A stretch of 64,000 nucleotides of DNA from Calditrichota bacterium (GTDB taxonomy: Bacteria; Zhuqueibacterota; Zhuqueibacteria; Zhuqueibacterales; Geothermadaptataceae). Shown here piece after piece: positions 8,801-16,294 of the stretch. The DNA is taken from contig QQUE01000004.1 in NCBI GenBank assembly GCA_008501765.1, positions 62,001 to 126,000 on the forward strand, written 5' to 3'. The position numbers and the translations under genes are program-made. Each line of letters starts with the position of its first letter. Positions within the stretch are counted from its first letter, which is position 1. The notes under the pieces are model-generated. The model was not told the DNA's origin, made no database searches, and was given only the letters and a program-made list of their open reading frames with translations.

Positions 8801-9100
8801 TTACAAAAGTGGATGCCACAGGTCAAGCCAGTCAGGATTGGTCTTTTCAATTAAATTAATTTTCCACTGACGGCGCCATTTCTTCATTTGCTTTTCCCTC
8901 ACTATTGCTGAAGCCATATCTCCATAAAACTCATAATAAACAAGTGAGATTACTTTATACTTTTTTGTAAATCCGCCAAAGTTGTGGTTCTTATGTTTTA
9001 GTACTCGTTCTGCTAAATTGCTTGTTACTCAAATGTACAAAGTGCCATTGTACTTACTTGCGAGAATATAAACACAGGGTTTTTTCTCATTTTTCAGCAA
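8801..9100 (-). pseudogene. Small GIY-YIG nuclease gene broken by an in-frame TGA
   Basis: Translating the minus strand from about 9100 gives a stretch that aligns by eye with single-domain GIY-YIG nucleases (about 95 residues): KKPCVYILASKYNGTLYI, a TGA at 9031-9029, then VTSNLAERVLKHKNHNFGG, and on through YKVISLVYYEFYGDMASAI, REKQMKKWRRQWKINLIEK and TNPDWLDLW to a TAA at 8803-8801. The TGA sits exactly where the Gly of the YIG motif belongs (GGA to TGA is one change). No ATG start is visible: only TTG at 9100 or CTG at 9097, three codons after an in-frame stop. Hairpins of the ATTCCC family lie on both sides. The rest of the frame is well preserved, so the damage is recent or is a sequencing error. 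Confidence 0.8.
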
Positions 9101-9186
9101 ATTTTAATCCCCAATAAAATCTGATAATTAGAATTAGATGAAAAACCTATGCTCTATGTTAACTTAATTCTTTCACTTCGCACTTC

Positions 9187-9218
9187 TGGATTCCCGCTGA
9201 AAACATGCGGGAATGACG
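9187..9218 (-). repeat. ATTCCC..GGGAAT hairpin, copy 6
   Basis: Minus-strand reading: CGTCATTCCCGC, loop ATGTTTTCA, GCGGGAATCCA, with a perfect eight-pair stem. It lies upstream of the GIY-YIG remnant and just beyond the terminator of the 9300-11390 gene. Confidence 0.7.
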
Positions 9219-9245
9219 CAGGTTATTAATAGGTGGTAATACATT

Positions 9246-9281
9246 AAAAAAAAGGGTACAGAGCCACGCCCTGTACCCTTT
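9246..9281 (-). terminator. Rho-independent terminator of the lacI-TonB receptor operon
   Basis: On the minus strand AAAGGGTACAG pairs perfectly with CTGTACCCTTT around a 9-nt loop and runs into eight T residues (the A-run at 9246-9253). It lies 19 bp past the stop of the last operon gene and is the strongest terminator in the window. Confidence 0.9.
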
Positions 9282-9299
9282 CACAAAACAAAGGATATT

Positions 9300-11390
9300 T
9301 TACTTCAGTAAGGTCATCTTCTTGATGGATTTAAAATCACCAGCGGTCATTTTAACAAAATAAATACCGGAAGATGCAATACGTCCTGCAACATCGCGAC
9401 CTGTCCAGGTTACCTCAAAAGAGCCGGCATCCTGTTTCTGATCGACGAGTACTTTAACCAATTGTCCCAGGCTATTGTAAACATTGATTCTTACGTCAGA
9501 TGTTTTAGCCAGGCTGTACTTCACAGTTGTGGATGGATTGAATGGATTTGGATAATTCTGCTCGAGCGCAAAACGTGCTGGCAGAAGGTCATTACCTGAA
9601 TTTACAGCAGAAATAGTGGTCAGATCCGGAGGATCTTCAACTGTCAATTCACCACCATTTTTCCAATCAAACGTGGCAAAATTAAACGCCGTTGGGAAAT
9701 TAGGGCCATCAGCTGTTACTTCATATGGTGGAACAAACTGATAGTAACGACGGCCAGGAGCTACGGGGCCATTATCATTGCGGACATAAGTACCTGCGTC
9801 AGCCGTAGAATAGACCAGGATGTAATTAATCGCGATAAAAGTAGGCGCTTTCAATACGGCGTCACCAGAGTAGATGCCGTCGCCATCGGGATCCAATAAC
9901 AGGTAACGTGCGTCGTCCATACTTGCGAAGCCTTGCGTTTGTGCAAGCGGAGGTGTGTTCAATTCAACCCAAACACTGTCGGTTCCGAGGCGGAAGAGCT
10001 CAAAATCCGGATTGGTTGTAACGTCGGCGGCTGGTGCCATGTTAATGTTGAATGTAACTGTTGTTTCTTCGGTCAAAACACCTTCTGGCAACAGGCTATC
10101 AAAATACTGATTGTCTCTGTCAAAATCGCCTGCCAGGAATTGCTGGGCAACACCCTCAAATTTGAATTCACGGTTTCCGCCACCAGTGATGCCGGGTTCT
10201 TCCCAACCATTATCCAAATCAGCGGCTTCAGTGAATAAACCACCAAAATAATTTGGGCTGGCTGGATCAACGCGGGATGAGTCCCACTTAATGAAATATT
10301 TGTAGGTAATGTTATCACCGACAACACGTTTGAAAGGAGTATTGACAGTGTATTCATTCAATACAGGGTTGAAATCCATGCGCAGGGCAGTGGCGTCATC
10401 CCAGCCTTTCGGGCCTCTAATCTGAATAGAATCACCAATTGTCCGATCGAAAAGACCTGTTTTTTCCAGCGCTTCGATATTGACGCGGAAAACAACATTG
10501 CCGTCAACTGGGTCTTCATTAACCAAAGGTTCATTGTTAAACCATTGCCAGGCAAGAGTCGTGTCCATCGTCATGGTCAGGAGTTCAGTAGAATAAACGA
10601 ATTCACGGTTGTCAGCAATGCTTTCCCAATCCGGACCATCGGCATGTTTGTTTTCAACATAGAACTTGTATGGCTGTTTGACGTCAGCAGTTAAACTATC
10701 TGCAGGAATATAAGCAGCGCCAGACCAAAAACCGCTATCACCTTCGCGTGCAAGAAGAACTTTTGTTGCACCCCAGTCAATCGCACCGGCCGAAGTTCCA
10801 CCATCACCACGAATACCGACAGGGCCGTTGGCTGCAGGATCAAATTGTTGTTTTTTAGTCAATCCATCCATGTTGACGCGGAACCAGATAGCGACTGTAT
10901 CTTCTTTGACTTCAAAAGGACGCCAGAGTTGCTCAACGGTACCGTCGTCGTGAAAGTATGCCATCGCCAAAGTAGTGTCCGTATCGGGGCAGATAAACGT
11001 GCGTGTATCCCAATCCAACGGGCCTTTTACGAAGCCAAATTCCCAACCACCGGAGCTGATTGACCGTTCAGGATCCAAGGAGAAGCCTGCCCAATACTTG
11101 TAATACAGCGTATCTTGTGGACTCATTTGAATTGTTAAAGACCAATAGTCACCACCATCATTCGACAACACCAGATCAGATGCATTATCCCAGGAAATGT
11201 TTTCTCCACCCGGGAATGTACCAGTGTGCTGCCCGCGCATTTGCAGGAAATGGCTGGGATTCAGCGTATCATTTGCCGTTGCCGTGTTCACACGAAATGT
11301 GACATTTACCTGGCTAAAAGCCGGGACAGTAAACGCACATACGAGCAAAACAGCCAAGGCGCTAACGCTGAGTTTACGTAGCAAAGTCAT
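9300..11390 (-). CDS. Secreted multi-repeat protein with type IX-style C-terminal sorting domain
   Basis: 696 aa with a signal peptide (cleavage near TVPAFS-Q). The body holds four related beta-rich units starting VNVTFRVN (about 27), VAIWFRVN (about 167), NVVFRVN (about 297) and TVTFNIN (about 445). Each has a FxxRG.. or FRLG segment and a YKYY/F strand reminiscent of CBM20/CBM48-like or SusE/SusF-like starch-binding folds; this fold assignment is a guess from style and the surrounding amylases. Residues 606-696 are a classic sorting tail: NYPNPFNPSTTVKYSL, GQLVKVL, SGIYFVKM. The start has a perfect AAGGAGGT ribosome site. It is the last gene of the operon before the terminator and is probably displayed on the surface. 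Confidence 0.8.
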   Translation of the reverse strand: MTLLRKLSVSALAVLLVCAFTVPAFSQVNVTFRVNTATANDTLNPSHFLQMRGQHTGTFPGGENISWDNASDLVLSNDGGDYWSLTIQMSPQDTLYYKYWAGFSLDPERSISSGGWEFGFVKGPLDWDTRTFICPDTDTTLAMAYFHDDGTVEQLWRPFEVKEDTVAIWFRVNMDGLTKKQQFDPAANGPVGIRGDGGTSAGAIDWGATKVLLAREGDSGFWSGAAYIPADSLTADVKQPYKFYVENKHADGPDWESIADNREFVYSTELLTMTMDTTLAWQWFNNEPLVNEDPVDGNVVFRVNIEALEKTGLFDRTIGDSIQIRGPKGWDDATALRMDFNPVLNEYTVNTPFKRVVGDNITYKYFIKWDSSRVDPASPNYFGGLFTEAADLDNGWEEPGITGGGNREFKFEGVAQQFLAGDFDRDNQYFDSLLPEGVLTEETTVTFNINMAPAADVTTNPDFELFRLGTDSVWVELNTPPLAQTQGFASMDDARYLLLDPDGDGIYSGDAVLKAPTFIAINYILVYSTADAGTYVRNDNGPVAPGRRYYQFVPPYEVTADGPNFPTAFNFATFDWKNGGELTVEDPPDLTTISAVNSGNDLLPARFALEQNYPNPFNPSTTVKYSLAKTSDVRINVYNSLGQLVKVLVDQKQDAGSFEVTWTGRDVAGRIASSGIYFVKMTAGDFKSIKKMTLLK

Positions 11391-11527
11391 AAGACCTCCT
11401 TAATTAATAGATTTAATTGGGTTTATAGGAACTTTTATTTGTCGTTGAACAATCGGAATATCTATAATGTTCCAATCGCTTTTTTGTACTTCCTGCGCCG
11501 TCTGGCATAATTGGACGCACAGATTGA

Positions 11528-12574
11528 TCAAAACTGCAGGGCAAATGTAAAACGATTTACCGACGGCAGGTGCTGAAATTCCTGATAAGCATAATCCGCC
11601 TGCACACCGATGCCATTTTGCAATTGCCAGTGCAAACCGCCACCAACAGTAAAGCCTTTTTCCTCGTCATCCAGCAGCAGCTCATTGTAACCGCCGCGCA
11701 GGAAAATCACCTCATTCAGCATTGCCAGTTCGGCGCCGAAATTTACGCTGTTGGAATTATCGTTCGGATTGATCGCATCAGCGCCAAATGTAAGACGATT
11801 GCTCTCATCGGCGTAAGCATCCCAGGCAAGCCCAACGCGCATGATGAGCGGCGTTTCGTAGCTGTCCGTTACAATTTGCCCGACTACACTTTGATTTTCA
11901 CCATTGACAGTCGGATCGAGGTCGACCTGAATATTTAAGTCATCACCGCGGATTTGCAGCGGTGTGCCGAAATTGGCAATATTGACCCCGAGGCGTATGC
12001 CATCGAACGGTGTTGTGTAAAGCGTTCCAATATCGAATGCAAAACTGGATGCACTGGAGTTCCAGATTTTTTCATTTATATATTTGAAATTAGCCCCGAT
12101 TGCGAAATTATCTGTCAGGTTCTTGGCATAGGCTAAACCAATAGCGATGCTTGCCGCTGTAAAAGTGCCACCAGTTCCCTCCGGATCTTCAACAGTCGTA
12201 ATCTCCATTTCATCGGTCGCCAGCGAGGTAATATTCAATCCGAGTGTGCCAACAGGCTCGAATGGCAGAACCGCACCAACGTATGTAAAATTCAATCCGG
12301 GCAGCCAGGATGCGTGATCAACCAGAACGGTGTAGTTTGTCACATGGGCAATTCCTGCCGGGTTCCAGAACATGGCAGTCGCATCTTTGGCAGTGGCGGC
12401 CACTGCCCCGCCGAGTGCTGCTCCGCGTGCGCCGACCGGAATACGCAGGAAAGAGGCAGCGGCTGTTCCAGTTTTTGTCACACTTTGGGCTTGAACAGGT
12501 TCAGCCACCATGACCAGGCTAATGAGCACAGTCAATGCGATAATATTTTTTAGTTGATATATTTTGCAGATCAT
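11528..12574 (-). CDS. PorV/PorQ-family outer-membrane beta-barrel protein
   Basis: 348 aa; signal peptide ends near EPVQAQ. The mature start ASFLRIPVGARGAALGGA, then AMFWNPAGIA, is the hallmark of the PorV/PorQ (UPF0164) family, outer-membrane barrels related to FadL. In type IX secretion PorV ferries sorting-tail proteins from the translocon to the attachment machinery. The rest is alternating amphipathic strands ending in an aromatic residue (RFTFALQF), as expected for a barrel. It lies directly between two secreted proteins that carry C-terminal tails, which supports a dedicated shuttle or porin role for these clients; that link is inferred. Confidence 0.85.
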   Translation of the reverse strand: MICKIYQLKNIIALTVLISLVMVAEPVQAQSVTKTGTAAASFLRIPVGARGAALGGAVAATAKDATAMFWNPAGIAHVTNYTVLVDHASWLPGLNFTYVGAVLPFEPVGTLGLNITSLATDEMEITTVEDPEGTGGTFTAASIAIGLAYAKNLTDNFAIGANFKYINEKIWNSSASSFAFDIGTLYTTPFDGIRLGVNIANFGTPLQIRGDDLNIQVDLDPTVNGENQSVVGQIVTDSYETPLIMRVGLAWDAYADESNRLTFGADAINPNDNSNSVNFGAELAMLNEVIFLRGGYNELLLDDEEKGFTVGGGLHWQLQNGIGVQADYAYQEFQHLPSVNRFTFALQF

Positions 12575-12668
12575 AACGATCCTCTCACAAGTTTTCCTGG
12601 GTTTGGTACCAGAAAAATAAACGCCGATTTCTGGTACGTTTTACCAATCATCTCATTATTTCTTCAGC

Positions 12669-15600
12669 TTATTTAATGATAGCAAAGGTTCCGGTTTTTT
12701 CGCCAATACCCGGAGCATCAACGTGGTAAACATAAATCCCGTAAGTAATATCGAGATTGTCTTTACTCAGCAGATCCCAGAATTCAGCGCCGTCATCGAG
12801 CGAACTTTCATGCTCAATGGTATCAACCAGCATACCGTTGACATTAAATATGCGAATCGTGCAGGTGGCTGGCAAATGAGTAAACTGGATTTGCCGTGGG
12901 CCCCGGCCGCTATTATAAAGATTGCGCGGCTCCCAACTCGCTGCCGCTGTATAAGGATTAGGCACCACTTTGATATTTTTGAGATCCTTCTTCGCTTGTG
13001 CGATAGATTCTGATTCACCTTTCATGGTAAACCGGTAAATATCGCGGGCGAGAAACGGCTTTTGGAGATAAACTTCGAGCGTATCTCCTGCCTGCGGATT
13101 GCGCCTGCCTGCCTTAACATTAAGAAGAATCTGCCATGTATAAACAAGCCCACCATTTTTTCCGGGCTCGAGGAAATAGGCAATATCTGTTTTTCGTGCA
13201 TCTGCGGCATTGACTGAAAACTTGCCATCAGTGCCATCGAGCTCGATAAAGCCAAATTCGACATTTTCGCCTGTTTCGATATTAAAGATCTTAAAATTTA
13301 CATCTTTTGACGGAAGTGGAAAAAAGGAAATACTGGTATCCCGGGAAGTTGCTATCCCCACTTCACCAAATACAATCCGGTAATCGTTGGGCCGTAACTC
13401 TCCGACAATCGGCACGAAATTAGCTTGCGACAATTCAAAGGGCTGAATATCAGGCGAGCTCCAATTTGAACGTTCCTTGTCGATTCTCACCACATCTTCA
13501 TTGCGAAATAACAGTTGGAATCCTTCAAGTACCGGATTCTCATCGCCGGTATTAAATAGTTTGCTTTGAAATATCAGCGTCGAATCTGTGGTTAAATTTC
13601 GCATGGTGAAATTCTTGGTTTTAAGCTCATCAAAGAGCAGCCCTTTAACCGTTGTATCCTGGAAAGTAATTTCATATTCGTGCCCAGTCCGGACAGCCCG
13701 TGGATCGACAATACGGAAAACAACATCGCCTGAAGTACTTCCCTGAACATGCTCGAACTCCGTGACCCGTGCTTCGTCATAGCCTGCCACCGGGGCGCGT
13801 GGGGTAACAACCACGACATTTAAACTCGTGCTGACATCGCCCTCTGGATCGACATTGATGTTAAATCCGGATTCCGTCGGCGCAATATTTCCAACCTCGT
13901 AGCCAAAATCGTAGGCTGTAACGAGATAGAAGTAGCGTTGGCCATTGGTCAATCCTTCATCAACATATGTATGCTGCAACCCGGTGTCCCTGCCGAGATC
14001 AAACTTGACTCCTTCAATATCCACGGGATGCAACCCGGTGAGGCCGTCTTTTTTATCAAAGCTGGCGATGGGACGCATAAGTTTGGGGATTCCAGCCGAA
14101 TTTGTCACAACTTTAGCATCAAGAAATGCAGCATCGGTGGCGCGATAAATCCGGTAACCTTCGAAATCTTGCGGGTCGCCGCCCTGGCGCTTGATATATT
14201 CATCGATAGAATATTCGGAAGCATCATCCCAATAAAGTGTGACCTTTTGATCACCCGGTACAGCCTGCACAACTGGCCGCAAGGGCGCTTGCGCAAAGCG
14301 GTAGTCGGTTTCAAAAGCGATCCGGGCCTGCTCTTGTTTGGCTGTAGCGGATATCGCGTCATCGATGACACTGAGACCGCCGTCTGCCATCGCAACCGAG
14401 ATTGCCATGCGCTGGCGCTGGCCGGATTCAATCGGAAAATATCCAGAGGCAACATAAAGATCGTACTCACCAATTAGGCGCGGCACATAAAAACGTCCCG
14501 GCGTCATAAATTTACGCCAGATAAATTTATCGGAAACATTGTTAAAGTTTATCGCAAAAGCCGGGTCCTGCATGACGGTTGAAACACCAATCATATCGGT
14601 TTCACTGACGTCGGTATTGTCAATATTGGGTTCGCCGGGAAAATTAGTGCCAGCTCCGGTAGTCGCTATTCCATCGCCTTCGCCCGTGTCTGGACCGAGA
14701 TCGATATCCTCAGCACTGTCTTTCCCATCCAATCCCACGTCATCCTGAATGGAATTCCAGTCTTTATCGTTGTCAAAAGCATCATTGCGTGACTCGTCAA
14801 TCATCGGAGCAACATTGGCGTAATCCCACGCGGCCGCTTTTCCCGCGGTGACAAAGCCTCGCTTGACCGTATCACCGATGGCAAATCGCAGATAATTTAT
14901 ATAACGAACCGGCTGAATTGTGTTGGTGATTTCATCAAATCGCAACACATGCAGATTGTAGTTTTCGTCGATCAATCCGTCAAAATCTTCATCAAAAAGG
15001 TTGGCCGAGGTATCTTCCTTAACGCTGATTCCCTCCGCCGGCAATACATACTTTTGTCCCAGAGAAATCACGGTACCGCCTCCCTCCGGATAGGCGATAA
15101 CGCGTCTCTCAAAGGTCAAAGAATCAATAAGTACAATTTTATCGCCCGGCTTCAGAACTCGGGTCTCGAAATCGGTTTCACTGAACAAGGGCACGAGTTC
15201 AGCAGCATCGCCTTCCAGCAGCATGCGCAATTCAGGGTGGTGCTCGGAATCGCCGTCATTGTCAATACCATCAACCTGATTTCCTGGTGTTTCCATATAT
15301 TTTATCGAACCGAGCCCGACGGGATCGCCGCTGAAATTTTCATCGCCGCGGCGGTCGGCATCGGTCAAAAATGCGATGCTTGTCTGTAAATCGACAAACG
15401 GTAAATCATCATCATTGTCGCCACCCACCAAATCGGCAAGCCAGATAAGAAATGTGGTTTTGGTGATACGTTTTGTTCCATCATTCAAAATATCATGAAT
15501 AAGAAAAATGACGTCGCTGATGAGAATCTGTGTCCACGCCATCACGCGAACATCCATAATAAACCCGAGACCACCACGGGTCGGATCAGTCTCATCCGGA

Positions 15601-16226
15601 ATGTAATTATGGCGTTTATACAAATCGTCTGAGGTGCGGTAAAACATCTCGACATCGGCGTTCTGAATATCTTTACCGAAAAATCCGTTCCAGCTACCCA
15701 CCCAACCGGGATCGTTTACATCTTCCCTTTTATCACGCCAACCGCCCTGAGAGGCCGGGGGCCAGGTTTCGGGCTGGTCAATGCGCGCAATGGATTCAAC
15801 ATCCGGATTCTGAAAACCGGGAACAGGCTCCAGACTCCAGGAAGTATTTTCAGGGCTATCGCGCAGTGCAGCAAAATCGACGATGGGAATAATGTCACCA
15901 TTTTCATCTTTTACTTCACCGGCGAGCCAGACAGCCACCAGATTAATGTATGTCCGGTTGGTATTTTTCGGATATTCAAATTGATAATCCCCGGACGCCC
16001 GCGAGCCGGCCCAACCCACGTTATAAATCGTAGCACGGACGTTATTCCCATCCATATTGGAGTTTTCACGAAAATTGGCATCAGCTCGCTGATCAGAGGG
16101 GACGTGGGTCGTAATCTGGGCCTGCGCATCTTCTACGATGCTAAAAAGCATGAAACCCAGCCATGCAGAAAAAATCATCATCAACGGTTGCAACCGAAGA
16201 TTTTTTATATGCCTTGGCAATTGCAT
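12669..16226 (-). CDS. Large secreted protein with FnIII domain and FlgD-like/sorting C-terminus
   Basis: 1185 aa; N-terminal hydrophobic segment (about 13-35) as signal peptide. The N-terminal half contains acidic Ca-binding-like loops (DGIDNDGDSEHH, DEDFDGLIDENYN, DNDKDWNSIQDD). A fibronectin type III-like domain follows (about 655-790: PGDQKVTLYWDD, FEGYRIYRA, YFYLVTAYDFG). The last 100 residues (KNIKVVPNPY, CTIRIFNVNGMLVDTI, GIYVYHV) match the FlgD-Ig/sorting-tail type. A 707-aa paralogue sits in the same place of the second cassette (46281-48404). It follows the TonB receptor gene and probably forms a surface complex with it. No enzymatic motif was seen. Confidence 0.75.
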   Translation of the reverse strand: MQLPRHIKNLRLQPLMMIFSAWLGFMLFSIVEDAQAQITTHVPSDQRADANFRENSNMDGNNVRATIYNVGWAGSRASGDYQFEYPKNTNRTYINLVAVWLAGEVKDENGDIIPIVDFAALRDSPENTSWSLEPVPGFQNPDVESIARIDQPETWPPASQGGWRDKREDVNDPGWVGSWNGFFGKDIQNADVEMFYRTSDDLYKRHNYIPDETDPTRGGLGFIMDVRVMAWTQILISDVIFLIHDILNDGTKRITKTTFLIWLADLVGGDNDDDLPFVDLQTSIAFLTDADRRGDENFSGDPVGLGSIKYMETPGNQVDGIDNDGDSEHHPELRMLLEGDAAELVPLFSETDFETRVLKPGDKIVLIDSLTFERRVIAYPEGGGTVISLGQKYVLPAEGISVKEDTSANLFDEDFDGLIDENYNLHVLRFDEITNTIQPVRYINYLRFAIGDTVKRGFVTAGKAAAWDYANVAPMIDESRNDAFDNDKDWNSIQDDVGLDGKDSAEDIDLGPDTGEGDGIATTGAGTNFPGEPNIDNTDVSETDMIGVSTVMQDPAFAINFNNVSDKFIWRKFMTPGRFYVPRLIGEYDLYVASGYFPIESGQRQRMAISVAMADGGLSVIDDAISATAKQEQARIAFETDYRFAQAPLRPVVQAVPGDQKVTLYWDDASEYSIDEYIKRQGGDPQDFEGYRIYRATDAAFLDAKVVTNSAGIPKLMRPIASFDKKDGLTGLHPVDIEGVKFDLGRDTGLQHTYVDEGLTNGQRYFYLVTAYDFGYEVGNIAPTESGFNINVDPEGDVSTSLNVVVVTPRAPVAGYDEARVTEFEHVQGSTSGDVVFRIVDPRAVRTGHEYEITFQDTTVKGLLFDELKTKNFTMRNLTTDSTLIFQSKLFNTGDENPVLEGFQLLFRNEDVVRIDKERSNWSSPDIQPFELSQANFVPIVGELRPNDYRIVFGEVGIATSRDTSISFFPLPSKDVNFKIFNIETGENVEFGFIELDGTDGKFSVNAADARKTDIAYFLEPGKNGGLVYTWQILLNVKAGRRNPQAGDTLEVYLQKPFLARDIYRFTMKGESESIAQAKKDLKNIKVVPNPYTAAASWEPRNLYNSGRGPRQIQFTHLPATCTIRIFNVNGMLVDTIEHESSLDDGAEFWDLLSKDNLDITYGIYVYHVDAPGIGEKTGTFAIIK

Positions 16227-16251
16227 TGTATTTTTTCCTTTATTTCAGTAC

Positions 16252-16284
16252 AACCCTGACAGGGTTTGAAACCCTGTCAGGGTT
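16252..16284. repeat. 33-bp perfect palindrome between cistrons
   Basis: AACCCTGACAGGGTTT, a central G, then the exact reverse complement: 16 bp per arm. It lies in the 68-bp gap between the TonB receptor stop and the next gene of the operon and would form a stable RNA hairpin without a U-run. It shares AACCCTGACAGGG with 4149-4161. It could be an mRNA-stabilising or attenuating hairpin, or a mobile palindrome. Confidence 0.8.
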
Positions 16285-16294
16285 CAAAGTTAAA

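Noticed and set aside
6300-9218. Treating the ATTCCC hairpins as a CRISPR array
   Set aside because: Spacing is irregular, orientation alternates, units are imperfect palindromes with covarying stems, and no cas gene is present.
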